From positions 496,001 to 560,000 of the forward strand of contig NZ_CP049272.1 in the NCBI RefSeq assembly GCF_003048775.2: 64,000 nucleotides of DNA. The letters are read 5' to 3'. The position numbers and the translations under genes are program-made. Positions 46,962-56,844 of this stretch are shown piece after piece (positions within the stretch are counted from its first letter, which is position 1; every line of letters starts with the position of its first letter). The notes beneath the pieces were generated by a model. The model saw only the letters and a program-made list of their open reading frames with translations. It made no database searches and was not told the DNA's origin. The DNA is from Campylobacter concisus. GTDB taxonomy: Bacteria; Campylobacterota; Campylobacteria; Campylobacterales; Campylobacteraceae.

Positions 46962-47984
46962 ATGAAAGTAATGGTCGCAATGAGCGGTGGTGTAGATAGC
47001 ACTATGACGGCTAAATTTCTGCAAGAAGCTGGTCATGAAGTGCAAGGTTGCTATATGATGCTACATCAAAAGCCAGGATATCACGAAGAAAATATCAGAA
47101 AAGTAAAAAAAGTAGGCGAGTATCTTGGCATAAAGGTGCATATTTTGGATCTGCAGGAAAAATTTAACGAGTTTGTCTATGATCCTTTTGTGAAGCTCTA
47201 TAAAGAGGGCAAGACGCCAAATCCTTGTGCTTTGTGCAATAAATTTATAAAGCTTGGTGCGTTGCTTGATTTTGCAAAGGCAAATGGCTGTGAGAAGCTT
47301 GCTACTGGGCATTATGTGCAAGTTATTGATGGATTTATCACATGTGCAAAAGATCCTAGCAAAGATCAAAGCTACTTTTTAGCCCAAGTGCCAAAAGAGA
47401 TATTAAAAGATGTTATTTTCCCGCTTGGGGATAAATTTAAAAAAGATATAAAAGAGCTTGCAAGAAGTGTAAAAGTGCTTGAAGAATTTGCTACGCAGGC
47501 AGAAAGTAGTGAAATTTGCTTTGTGGAAGATACTTATATCGAAGTTTTAAATAAGCATTACAATACAAATTTGCCAGGAAATGTAGTTGATAAAGACGGC
47601 AAAATAATCGGCCGCCACCAAGGCTATATGCACTATACTATCGGTAAGCGCCGTGGTTTTGAGGTTTTTGGCGCCCATGAGCCACATTTTGTTATAAAGA
47701 TAAATGCCGATAAAAACGAGATCGTTGTAGGAACAAAAGATGATTTGGCTCAAAAAGTAGTCGAGCTTGAAAACGTAAATTTGTTTATAGATAAAGATAA
47801 ATTTGAGTGCGAAACTAAGATAAGATATAGAAGCCCTAAACTTGATGCTTTTGTTGAGGTTGATAAAGAGAGTAAAACAGCGAAACTAACGCTAAATCAA
47901 AATGCACTTGGTGTGGCACAAGGCCAGCTTTGTGTTATGTATGATGGCGATAAGGTTATTGCAAGTGGATTTATAAAAGGCTAG
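46962..47984 (+). CDS. mnmA: tRNA-uridine 2-sulfurtransferase MnmA
   Basis: 340 residues. PP-loop SGGVDST at the N-terminus; two catalytic cysteines in [11 protein letters not shown] (about residue 87) and SSEICFVED (about residue 187); a C-terminal beta-barrel. It thiolates U34 of tRNA-Lys, Glu and Gln. AGAGGTAAAAAAT precedes the ATG at 46962. A terminator overlaps its stop codon. Confidence 0.95.
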   Translation: MKVMVAMSGGVDSTMTAKFLQEAGHEVQGCYMMLHQKPGYHEENIRKVKKVGEYLGIKVHILDLQEKFNEFVYDPFVKLYKEGKTPNPCALCNKFIKLGALLDFAKANGCEKLATGHYVQVIDGFITCAKDPSKDQSYFLAQVPKEILKDVIFPLGDKFKKDIKELARSVKVLEEFATQAESSEICFVEDTYIEVLNKHYNTNLPGNVVDKDGKIIGRHQGYMHYTIGKRRGFEVFGAHEPHFVIKINADKNEIVVGTKDDLAQKVVELENVNLFIDKDKFECETKIRYRSPKLDAFVEVDKESKTAKLTLNQNALGVAQGQLCVMYDGDKVIASGFIKG

Positions 47985-48000
47985 TTTTGGCCTTTTATAA
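47971..48000 (+). terminator. Terminator overlapping the mnmA stop codon
   Basis: TTATAAAAGGC and GCCTTTTATAA form a perfect 11-bp stem around TAGTTTTG. The stop codon TAG (47982-47984) lies at the start of the loop. The 3' arm is T-rich and AAAAATTT follows. Confidence 0.65.
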
Positions 48001-48048
48001 AAATTTATTGAGCTCTGTGCGATTTTTTCTAAATTAAGCTAAAATTTA

Positions 48049-48077
48049 TTGACAAAACATATCTTTTCGTCTATAAT
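48049..48077 (+). promoter_or_regulatory. Consensus sigma-70 promoter of tRNA-Asn
   Basis: A perfect TTGACA (48049-48054) and a perfect TATAAT (48072-48077) with the ideal 17-base spacing, ending 19 bases before the tRNA. It is the clearest -35/-10 promoter in the window. Confidence 0.85.
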
Positions 48078-48096
48078 ACGAGCTCTTTTCAAGTGT

Positions 48097-48171
<75 letters not shown>

Positions 48172-48504
48172 TTTATCTTCAAAAATCCTTTTAAAACCCC
48201 GATTTTTACAATGTTTCAAGAGCTTTAAGTTTTCTTAGTTTTATAAAATTTGTTCCCTATTTGTTCCCGAAATTTTTTAATATTCCAATTTCTCGCCATG
48301 TTTTCTAAGTCAATCTAAGATGCTTTATTTTTGTTTTTAAAAACAAGAAAACATTTTTTATCCTAAATTACTCTAAAATACCCTAAGGAATCATAGGGTA
48401 TTAAAAATTTTTCAAAAACTATCCAAAAACTACTCAAAATAGCAAGAGTAAATGAAAAGTACATATAATTAGTTATATAAGAATAAGCATAAGGAGAAAA
48501 TGGG
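48172..48504. other. Non-coding start of the mobile remnant, with repeats
   Basis: No gene of convincing quality. It holds a direct repeat TTTGTTCCC (48249-48257 and 48260-48268), a 16-bp palindrome TTGTTTTTAAAAACAA (48331-48346), a 9-bp inverted repeat AATACCCTA/TAGGGTATT around an 8-base loop (48377-48402), and an 11-base near-repeat CAAAAACTAtc/CAAAAACTAct (about 48414-48435). Such features fit integrase arm sites or a transfer origin, but no function is shown. AAGGAG before 48505 serves the next gene. Confidence 0.5.
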
Positions 48505-48771
48505 ATGCTTAACGAACTATATAACGATGTAGAGTACAAAACGCTTCTTGAGCACATATCTAGCCAATATAAAGGAAAGGTAGTTCTAGACAGAAAGCAA
48601 ACCGCAGGGGTTCTTGGCATCGGCGTATCTACTCTTGATCTTCGTATATCGCAGGGCAGAGATATTCCGCGTTATATAAAGATAGGAGATGCAAAGAATT
48701 CTCGCATAGCGTTTGCGATAACGGACATTGCGACTTATATTTTTCAAAAAAGGGTTAAAACATGCTCTTAA
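48505..48771 (+). CDS. Small putative DNA-binding protein of the mobile remnant
   Basis: 88 residues with AAGGAG eight bases upstream. The middle (DRKQTAGVLGIGVSTLDLRISQGRDIPRYIKI) resembles the AlpA/excisionase winged helix-turn-helix: a helix-turn-helix followed by a short R-x-x-P-R-Y-x-K-I wing, then a segment (SRIAFAITDIATYI) like the W-x-x-x-D-I-x-x-W-I end of AlpA proteins. Such small proteins control excision or transcription of integrated elements. It precedes the relaxase-like gene by 34 bp. Confidence 0.65.
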   Translation: MLNELYNDVEYKTLLEHISSQYKGKVVLDRKQTAGVLGIGVSTLDLRISQGRDIPRYIKIGDAKNSRIAFAITDIATYIFQKRVKTCS

Positions 48772-48805
48772 TTTCTATAGTAGATAATAAAGAAAAGGAC
48801 TAAAA

Positions 48806-50485
48806 ATGAGTGATGCTCTTCAAATAGGCGGACACAGCCTAGTTCTTTGTGTAAGAAGCGAATTCTTGACGCTCAAAAAGGCTATTATAAGGTATGAGCA
48901 CAATGTTAGAGAGGTTAAGCACGCCTCTAAGATCGGATATCTTAGAGGCAACAGCCGTAATAATAGATACATAGTGCTTAGCGAATATAACGATAACGGC
49001 AATATGCGAGAGATGCCTAATAGCGATAGGGAATTTAGCGATAGAAAGTATATAAAAGCACTCTTGAAAAAATACCACGAAAAAATGAAGGCCGACTACG
49101 AAGCCCAAACTAAAATCTATAAAAACGGCAAGGTGGTAAAGAATCGTTGGCGAGAAAATATGGTCGGGTTTTCCGAAATAGTCATAAGTTTCGGCACCGA
49201 TCGGAATAAAGAATCCAAAGAAGGGCTAAATAAAACCGAAGTAAATTTTATCAACGCTCAGGTCTCGCTCGACAGAGTTAGAAGATTTGCAAACGATTAT
49301 TGCGCTAAATACGGCGTTAAATGCCTGCTAATCGCTGAGCACAACGATGAGAAGACTAAGCATTATCAGCTTATTTTTACGAATTACCAATTTGAAAACC
49401 ATAAAAATCTTAGGTTTAACGGCAAAGGCGAGACGTTAAAATTCGGCAGAAGCATGCAAGAAATGGGCGGAGCGGCATTTGAAGGCATTGCTCTAAGAGG
49501 CGAAATAGACAGCAAGGCAAGACATAAAAATTTAAAACAAATGTACCTAGACGAAAAAGAGTTTAACGACAAGCAAGGGCTAAAAAAGAAAATAAAGCAA
49601 CTTGTAGTTAAGGAAGTGAAGAAATATACAAAAAAGGAAAAACCTATGTTCGGTAAAGAATATTTTAGAATAGAAGCCGAGGACGATAAGGCTTTTATAA
49701 CGAGTCTTACGAATTTAGTATTGGATCAAATGCAAAATAATATAAGTATTGTTACCGACGTAGAACTAAAACAAAGGGTTTACGAGCTAACGAATCAACT
49801 AATAAACAAGGGTGAGATAATTGCAAAAAATAACGAGCTGGATCAATCCAATGAAAATCTAATCCAAGAAAATAAAAATCTAAAAGAGATTAACGCGAAC
49901 CTAAACAATCAAGACAATATTATAAAAGATAGAAATTTGCAAATAAACAATCTATCTGCCGAGCTAATTCAAAAAGAAGATGAAAACAATAAACTAAAAA
50001 GCCGATTAGAAAATATTGAAGCTGATATAGCGCAAATAGATAAACTAAAACAAAAAGCCGACCAAAGCGATGCCCTACAAAGCAAGCTCAAAGAAGCTAA
50101 TACAGATCTAGAAAGCAAAGAAAAAACAAATCAGTCTTTGAAACAAAGAAACGAAGAGCTGGAGGCGTCGTTAAGTAACGAGAATGCCTTAAAGGAAGAC
50201 AATGAAAGCAAGCTACTACAAATCGTTAAACTACAAACTTCTATAAATGGCAAAGTTCAAAGAATATCTGAGCTAGAAGAAGAAGTAAAAGTTAAAGACG
50301 AAAGGATAGAAAATTTACAGGATAAGTTAACTATATTAGAAAGCTTTAAAACGAAGGTTATTAATTTTATCTCAAAAATAAGCAATTTAATACCGAATTT
50401 TAGTAAGCTACTGGATGATGAGCCTACAGAGATAAAAAATGAGATAAAAGGCAAAGCATACAGTAGGGATGGGATGGAGATATAA
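48806..50485 (+). CDS. MobV/Pre-like relaxase with long coiled coil
   Basis: 559 residues, AAAGGA before the ATG. An N-terminal IIRYEHNVRE segment and, near residues 178-188, AEHNDEKTKHYQ, resembling the H-x-D-E-x-T-x-H-x-H catalytic motif of MobV plasmid mobilisation proteins, with the last His replaced by Gln. Residues ~330-520 are a long coiled coil. Relaxases of this type nick the transfer origin. The changed residue means activity is uncertain, and the gene may be a remnant. No integrase, replication gene or second mobilisation gene accompanies it. Base use differs from the flagellar genes to the left and the GC-rich genes to the right. Confidence 0.65.
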   Translation: MSDALQIGGHSLVLCVRSEFLTLKKAIIRYEHNVREVKHASKIGYLRGNSRNNRYIVLSEYNDNGNMREMPNSDREFSDRKYIKALLKKYHEKMKADYEAQTKIYKNGKVVKNRWRENMVGFSEIVISFGTDRNKESKEGLNKTEVNFINAQVSLDRVRRFANDYCAKYGVKCLLIAEHNDEKTKHYQLIFTNYQFENHKNLRFNGKGETLKFGRSMQEMGGAAFEGIALRGEIDSKARHKNLKQMYLDEKEFNDKQGLKKKIKQLVVKEVKKYTKKEKPMFGKEYFRIEAEDDKAFITSLTNLVLDQMQNNISIVTDVELKQRVYELTNQLINKGEIIAKNNELDQSNENLIQENKNLKEINANLNNQDNIIKDRNLQINNLSAELIQKEDENNKLKSRLENIEADIAQIDKLKQKADQSDALQSKLKEANTDLESKEKTNQSLKQRNEELEASLSNENALKEDNESKLLQIVKLQTSINGKVQRISELEEEVKVKDERIENLQDKLTILESFKTKVINFISKISNLIPNFSKLLDDEPTEIKNEIKGKAYSRDGMEI

Positions 50486-50743
50486 ACAAGTTATCGGCAG
50501 CGAGAAATCTTTAATAGATTGTTATAGAGTGGTACCGGTAGGACAAATTTTATCAAAATGACTAATATGTGATTTTTCTTTCAAAATACGATTTTAAAGG
50601 CAAATTTAGCCAAAAAAGGAATATTCTAAATTTGCATATTACTTAAATAATCCTTAAAAAAATATACTAATCTTAAAACTAAATTTATATTTGCAGTTGT
50701 ATAATAATCTCATAATTTTCAGTAATACTAGAAAGGAGCAAAA
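50486..50743. other. Intergenic and fdhF upstream region
   Basis: 258 AT-rich bases with no gene. TTGCATATTACTTA at 50632-50645 nearly matches a word upstream of the fdhA operon (TTGCATATTGCTTA at 57690-57703), a possible shared operator. AGAAAGGAG serves the fdhF start. No copy of the tRNA-Asn 3' end is seen, so the right border of the mobile remnant is undefined. Confidence 0.5.
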
Positions 50744-52987
50744 ATGGAAGAGATCGTAAAGACCACCTGTCCATATTGCGGTACGGGCTGCGGCATCGAT
50801 CTTATCGTGCGAAACGGTAGAATCGTAGACGCCAAACCCAGCAAAGACCACCACGTAAACGACGGCGAGCTTTGCTTAAAAGGAATGTTCGGATGGGAGT
50901 TCGTAAACTCTCCTAAACGCTTAAGTCGACCGATGATGAGAAAGCTAAATGGCGTCTACGACAAACGCGGCGAGCTTGAAGAAGTGAGTTTTGAGGAGGT
51001 TTATGATTTCCTCGCAGATAAATTTAAATCCACTGTCGCAAAATACGGCCCAAGCTCGATCATGGGCTTTAGCTCTGCTCGTTCAAATAACGAAGACAAC
51101 TACGTTTTCCAGAAATTTTTCCGCGCTCAGGGCAGCAACAACATCGATCACTGCGCCCGCCTTTGACACGCTCCTACAGTGGCAGGTCTTGCCAGCACGC
51201 TAGGAAACGGTACGATGACGAACGACTTGGTCGAATTTGCGACCGACACGGACGTATTTTTACTCATCGGTACCAACACGAGCGAGTGCCACCCGATCAT
51301 CGCTATGCAGATGCAGCGCGGACTTCAGCGCGGCGCAAAGATGATCGTCGTAGATCCAAAACGCACCGATATGGCCAAAAAAGCCGATATCTATCTGCAA
51401 ATCCCGATCGGAGCGAATATCAAAACGCTAAACACGATGATGCACGTCATAATCGCCGAAAATTTGCAAGATAGCGAATTTATCGAGAAGTACTCCGAGG
51501 GATTTGAATATCTAAAAGAAGCGGTTAAGGACTTTACGCCTGAGCGTTTCGAGCGCGAAACCGGCATAAAAAAGGAGCTCATCATAGAAGCAGCTAGAAT
51601 GTATGCTAAAGCAGGCGCGGCGGCGATTTGCTACACGATGGGTATCACGCAGTTTAGCGACGGCACGTCAAACGTCTTTTCGCTATCAAATTTAGCCGTT
51701 TTAACGGGAAATTTAGGCAAAAAAGGCGCAGGCGTAAATCCTCTGCGCGGTCAAAACAACGTCCAAGGCGCATGCGACATGGGCGCGCTGCCTAACGTCA
51801 TCCCGGCAGGCGCGGTAAACAGCCCTTACGCGCAGGAGCAAGCGCGCAAAGTATGGCACTTTGAGCTAAATCCGGTTCCGGGCTTTAAACTAACGCAAGC
51901 ACCCGATAAAATGGATAGCGGCGAGCTAAAAGTCCTCTACGTCTACGGCGAAAATCCCGTAATGAGCGATCCTTGGACCGAGCACTTCGTCCACGCCGTA
52001 CATCACCTAGACTGCTTTATCGTGCAGGATCTTTTCTTTACCGAGAGCGCCCATAAGGCCGATGTGGTGCTACCTGCCGCGTGCTGGGGCGAAAAGGACG
52101 GGACCTTTATCAACACCTCTCGCCGCGTCCAACGCACGCGCAAAGCTAGCGAACCCGTTAGCGGCGTAGAGCCCGACTGGAAAGTCGTTTGCAACATCGC
52201 AAACCGCATGGGACTAGAGGGATTTGATTTTGCGAGCCCTGAGCAAATTTGGAACGAGCTAAGAGAGCTTATGCCTAAATTTTTCGGCGGTATCAGCTAC
52301 TATAGACTAGGCAAGCTAGGAGGTATCAGCTGGCCGTGCCCAGACGAGGAACACCCTGGCACGCCGGTACTTTACGCAGATCACAAATCCATGCTGCCGG
52401 GCGGTAAATTCCGCTTTGCGCCGGTGCTTTACTTAGACGATAAAAACGAACGCGCAAAGGCCGAGGCCGAATTTAGAGCCAAGATGAATATCCCAGAGGG
52501 CTACCCAGTCGGTAGCGGCGCGCTTAGCGAGGTGCCAGACGAGGTATATCCGTGCCTATTTACGACCGGACGCAAGGTCTATCACTACCACACCGGCACG
52601 ATGACTAGAGAGTGTCCGGCTCTTGAATACGGCGCGGGTATCGAGGGCGCGCTCATCGAGGTAAGTCCCGATATCGCTCGCGAGAGGGAGCTGGAGGAGG
52701 GCTGCTACGCGCTCGTACAAAACAAACGCGGCCAGATCGCCGCCAAACTGCGCGTAAATCCGGATCTAAAAGAAGGCACGATATTTACGACCTTCCACTA
52801 CAGCGAGGCCGACGGTAACGAGCTAGCAAACGCGGGCGATCCAGATCCGCTCTCGGGCATCACGCCGCTAAAGATGACGATAGCAAATATCAGGCGTCTA
52901 AGCGAAGAGGAATTTATCAAATTTAGAGAGCAAAACGAGATGTCGATGCACTCGGCAAATCCGTATTTATCGCCCGTTAGAGCGTAA
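50744..52987 (+). CDS. fdhF: Selenocysteine formate dehydrogenase, cytosolic FdhF type
   Basis: 747 residues with the UGA at 51164-51166 read as selenocysteine 141 in DHCARL-U-HAPTVAGL, the same place as Sec140 of E. coli FDH-H. The N-terminal 4Fe-4S motif is CPYCGTGCG...C; there is no TAT signal, so it is cytosolic. A molybdopterin-guanine dinucleotide fold (GAKMIVVDPKRTD, NPLRGQNNVQGACDMG) and a C-terminal MopB-binding domain complete it. It oxidises formate or reduces CO2 with Mo or W. Such enzymes feed formate hydrogenlyase or other partners, but no partner lies next to it. AAAGGAG precedes the ATG. Confidence 0.93.
51164..51194 (+). promoter_or_regulatory. fdhF SECIS element
   Basis: UGA, 13 nt, then TGGCA-GGTCT-TGCCA: a 5-bp stem with a GGTCT loop. 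It closely resembles the E. coli fdhF SECIS apical hairpin (GCAGGUCUGC), which SelB binds to insert selenocysteine. Confidence 0.85.
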
Positions 52988-52991
52988 ATTT

Positions 52992-53015
52992 AGGGCGGGA
53001 GACCGCCCTTTTTCT
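52992..53015 (+). terminator. Rho-independent terminator of fdhF
   Basis: AGGGCGG-GAGA-CCGCCCT, a perfect 7-bp GC-rich stem followed by TTTTTCT, five bases after the stop. Confidence 0.9.
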
Positions 53016-53166
53016 ACTTAAATTTATCCATTTTTATTTTAAATTTGCCAGCATTCAAATTTGACGAACTATCCATAGAAGCATGAGTTAAATTCGACGC
53101 AGCCAAACCGCGTAAAATTTGATGAGATTACTCGCCCCCGCAATCTCGGCAAGAGCGAGCTAAATT

Positions 53167-53808
53167 TTAAGATTTTATTTTAAGCCTATCGCCAGCATAG
53201 TAGGCGAGCTTCCAAGTCAGAGTTTGCTTTAGGTCTTTAAAGCCGTAGCCGCGTGCCTTGACCCTATCGCCGTAGATCTTCTCTATCATTGCAGATTCGC
53301 CTACTAGCAGCGCCTTTGTCGAGCACATTGCGGCACAAACCGGCACTTTGCCTTCGGAAATTCTATCCTGGCCGTACTCTTCGCGCTCGGCTTCGCTATT
53401 TGTCGGTAGCGGACCGCCTGCACACATCGTGCACTTATCCATCGAGCCTTTGGCGCCGAACACTCCATCGCGCGGGAACTGAGGCGCGCCGAACGGACAC
53501 GCGTATAGGCAGTATCCGCAGCCGATGCAGATATCTTTGTCGTGTAGCACTACGCCGTCGGCTCTGATATAAAAACAATCAACCGGGCAAACCAGCGAGC
53601 ACGGAGCGTCCTCGCAGTGCATGCAGGCTATCGAGGTTGATATTTCCTTACCGGGTACGCCTTCGTTTAGCGTGATGACGCGGCGGCGGCGGATGCCAAG
53701 AGGCAGCTCGTGAGCCTCGTCGCAAGCTACCGCACAGCCGTTACAGTCGATGCATCTATCGTCGTCGCAGTAAAATTTAAGTCTATTGTTGTCATTAAAT
53801 TCGCTCAT
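53167..53808 (-). CDS. fdhB: Formate dehydrogenase iron-sulfur subunit
   Basis: 213 residues with four 4Fe-4S clusters. Cysteine groups: CIDCNGCAVAC near the N-terminus, CMHCEDAPCSLVCPVDC, CIGCGYCLYACPFG, then CTMC and CAAMC. It carries electrons from FdhA toward a membrane cytochrome b. It starts one base after the fdhA stop with AAAAGGCG. The expected cytochrome subunit fdhC does not follow; only ~150 non-coding bases and the convergent fdhF terminator lie downstream, so fdhC must be elsewhere or replaced. Confidence 0.94.
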   Translation of the reverse strand: MSEFNDNNRLKFYCDDDRCIDCNGCAVACDEAHELPLGIRRRRVITLNEGVPGKEISTSIACMHCEDAPCSLVCPVDCFYIRADGVVLHDKDICIGCGYCLYACPFGAPQFPRDGVFGAKGSMDKCTMCAGGPLPTNSEAEREEYGQDRISEGKVPVCAAMCSTKALLVGESAMIEKIYGDRVKARGYGFKDLKQTLTWKLAYYAGDRLKIKS

Positions 53809-53809
53809 T

Positions 53810-56644
53810 TTACGCCTTTTCTATGCGGCATAGACCGCTTTTGGTTTCGGGGATTTGAGTGTTTATATCATATCCGTAGTTAGTGACGGTATTTGCGCTC
53901 TCGCCTACCGCATAAGGCTTGGTGCCTTCCGGGAAATTACCCGTCATATCAACGCCTTGCATATAACCCGCATAATGAAACGGCATAAAGATGGTGTCGG
54001 GTTTAACGGACGGTACTACTCTGGCGCGCACCTTAACCTTAGTACCTTCAGGCGAATGAACCCAGATGAAATCCCAGTTTTTAATGCCGTGTTTAGCCGC
54101 AAGTTCAGGGTGGATATCTGCAAACATCTCAGGCGTCAAGCGGCTTAGATACATACTAGCTCTCGTCTCCATGCCCGCGCCGCTAAAATTTACGAGGCGA
54201 GCCGTCGTGAGGATAATAGGAAATTCTTTTGAGTAGTCCTTTGCTAGCTGGACGGATTTAAATTTTGTATCGACGCGGTTTTGAAGTTTCTTATCCTCAA
54301 AGCTCGGATACTTCTGCGCTAGATCAAATCTAGGCGTATGAAGCGGCTCTCTGTGAAGAGGAATTTGATCCGCAAAAGTCCAAACGATAGTCCTAGCTCG
54401 CGCGTTGCCGTACGGAGCGATATTTTTCTCCATGCATTTTTTAGCTATGATATTACTATCGTCATGTATCCAGCTGCCGCCTATTTTGGCCTTTTCATCC
54501 TCGGTTAGCGTGATGCCTAGCACTTTTTCGATGTTATCTTTTTTGATCTCAGGATATCCGCCCTTAACGAACGAATCTACGGGCGCGCTACCGTCTGCGG
54601 CTAATTGGCTAACTCCGTTATGCTCTAAGCCGAAGCGGTTTCTAAAACCCATACCGCCTTGTCTAACGGATTTGTTTATGTCGTAGAGTATCGGGCTGCC
54701 CGGATGATCCTCCGTCCAGCACGGCCACGGCAGACCGTAGTACTCGCCTTCGACTACGGTGCCCGGTTTTCCTAGACTCGTTTTTTCGTCAAATTTATCC
54801 CAGTTTTCTTGGTGCTTTTTGAGTCTCTCCGGAGTCCAACCCGTCATGCCGATAGTTTTAATTATATTTGCGATCTCGCGCGTAGCGACTTCAGGCCACT
54901 CGATCTTGCCTTCAGCGTCCCTGATCGTGCGCGTTAGCTCGTCATAGTAGCCTAGTCTTTTGGCAAGCTCAAATAAAATTTCGTGATCGGGCATACTTTC
55001 AAACAAAGGCTCCACGACCTGACTTCTCCACTGGCCGCTACGGTTCGTCGCTACGACCGTGCCGCTAGTTTCAAACTGCGTCGCCGCAGGCAGTATATAG
55101 ACGTCGTCTTTTTTGTCCGTAATCACGCCGGCATCGTTTACGAAAGGATCTACTAGCACTAAAAGCTCAAGCGCATCTAGGCCTTCTTTTACTTTTACTT
55201 GTTGTGCTGTAGAGGTGATACCGTTGCCTATTACTACTAAGGCTTTTATACTGTCGCCGGCATTATCTACTGCTTCGTTGCCGTTTTTACCGTCAAGCAC
55301 GCCCGCCCACCATTTTGACAGCGTAAATCCGGGCTTAAACATCATTTCAGGCTTAACGAAATTCTTTTGGAGCCATTCAAAATCGACCTTCCACATCTTA
55401 GCGAAGTATTTCCAGTTGGCCTCGTTTTTTGGATAGTATCCGGGTAACTCGGTCGGCAAATTCGCCATATCCGTCGCACCTTGGACGTTGTCGTGGCCGC
55501 GAAGGATGTTACAGCCGCCGCCGCTAACGCCCATATTCCCTAGCACTAGTTGTAGGATCGGAGCGATACGAGTGTTTGAGCTGCCTATGGTGTGTTGAGT
55601 TAGACCCATCGCCCAAACGACCGATCCCGGGCGATTTTTGGCGTAAACTTCGGTTATCTCAAGAAGCGTCTCTTTTTTGATCCCGCAAACATCGGCTACG
55701 ACTTCGGGCGTCCATTTGGCAGCCTCTTCGCGGATCAGATCCATACCGTAGACGCGGTCGTTTATAAATTCCTTATCTTCCCAGCCGTTTTCAAAGATGA
55801 TATTCATCATGCCATACATAAAAGGTATATCCGTGCCGGTGCGAATTTGAGCAAAATAATCAGCCTTAGCCGCAGTTCTCGTGTATCTTGGATCGACCAC
55901 GATTAGCTTTGCGCCGTTATTTTCCTTCGCTTTTAGAAAATGTCTAAATCCTACCGGATGGTTTACTGCCGGATTTGCGCCCACTATAAAGATAGACTTC
56001 GCGTTTTGGATATCTCCAAGATGATTGGTCATAGCTCCGTAACCCCAAGTATTCGCCACACCGGCGACTGTAGAGCTGTGTCAAAGACGGGCTTGGTGAT
56101 CTAGGTTATTAGTCCCGAACATCGCTACGAATTTGCTTATATAATAGCTTTGTTCGTTGCAATCTTTTGCAGAGCCTAGAAACATCACTTGTTCAGGGTT
56201 TTTCTCGCGATACGCTTTTAGTTTGGCGCCGATTTCATCAAGAGCCTCTTTGTAGCTGATGCGTTTCCATTTGCCGCCTACTTTTTTCATCGGGTATTTT
56301 ACGCGGCAGTGAGAGCGCACCATATCGATGACGTCGCTACCCTTACAGCAGTGGCCGCCAGCGCTTACCGGGTGATCTTGGGCTACTTCTTGGCGTACCC
56401 AAACGCCGTTTTCTACCTCGGCGCGCACTCCGCATCCAACGGAGCAAACCGTACAAACGGTTTTTACGATTTTAGAGTTTGGAAACGGATTTGCCATTTC
56501 TTCTTTTGTGGCGCTTCTAGTTACGCCGCTAGCAGCCAGCCCGCTCATGCCGCCCGCTACGCCTGCTAGCGCGGCTATTTTTAAAAACGATCTTCGCCCG
56601 ACTGCGTTTGAGTGGGGCATAAGACGTAAATTTGCCTCAGACAT
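53810..56644 (-). CDS. fdhA: Selenocysteine formate dehydrogenase, TAT-exported catalytic subunit
   Basis: 944 residues with the UGA at 56081-56083 read as selenocysteine 188 in DHQARL-U-HSSTVAGV. The start is the ATG at 56644, five bases after AAAGGA; an ATG at 56650 abuts that site. The TAT signal GRRSFLK is at about 17-23, then a 4Fe-4S motif CTVCSVGCG...C and the Mo/W-bis-MGD domains (GAKLIVVDPRYTRTA, NILRGHDNVQGATDM). It is the periplasmic respiratory enzyme that oxidises formate and passes electrons through FdhB to menaquinone. Operon order is chaperone, TAT peptide, fdhA, fdhB. Confidence 0.95.
56053..56083 (-). promoter_or_regulatory. fdhA SECIS element
   Basis: UGA, 13 nt, then TCGCC-GGTGT-GGCGA: a 5-bp stem with a 5-nt loop starting GG. 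It has the same spacing, stem and loop length as the fdhF element, with different stem bases. Confidence 0.8.
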
Positions 56645-56667
56645 ATTCATCCTTTCTTAAATTTTAT

Positions 56668-56844
56668 TTATTTCGCTTGTTCGTAGTATAGATCCCAGTT
56701 TTTGCTTCTTTTATAAAGCACTTCGGTCTTTTTGCTTTTACCGTATTTTAGGTTTGACGCCGCTGCCGTTGCTACTCCGGCCGTAGCCGCTGCCGCGCCG
56801 ACTAGCCCCGCCTTTTTTAAAAATTCTCGCCTATTTTTTTGCAT
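56668..56844 (-). CDS. Small TAT-signal protein of the formate dehydrogenase operon
   Basis: 58 residues. The ATG at 56844 overlaps the end of the TorD gene by 14 bp and has GGAGGAAGAAA upstream. It begins MQKNRREFLKKAG, a textbook twin-arginine motif, followed by an alanine-rich hydrophobic stretch (AAAATAGVATAAAS) and a short basic tail ending with YKRSKNWDLYYEQAK. C. jejuni has a small TAT-signal gene at the same place before fdhA. It may be a membrane-linked or exported small subunit of the dehydrogenase; a role in assembly is inferred from position. Short enough to be missed by length-limited gene calling. Confidence 0.85.
   Translation of the reverse strand: MQKNRREFLKKAGLVGAAAATAGVATAAASNLKYGKSKKTEVLYKRSKNWDLYYEQAK

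Noticed and set aside
50744..51166. Reading the first part of fdhF as a truncated gene or pseudogene
   Set aside because: The UGA sits exactly at the selenocysteine position of FDH, both sides are intact and a SECIS hairpin follows.
51163..51474. Alternative frame of about 100 residues over the Sec region of fdhF
   Set aside because: Arg/His-rich translation typical of an out-of-frame reading in GC-rich coding DNA.
53810..56650. Treating fdhA as two genes split at 56081
   Set aside because: The UGA is at the conserved Sec site with a SECIS hairpin; the frame continues without change.
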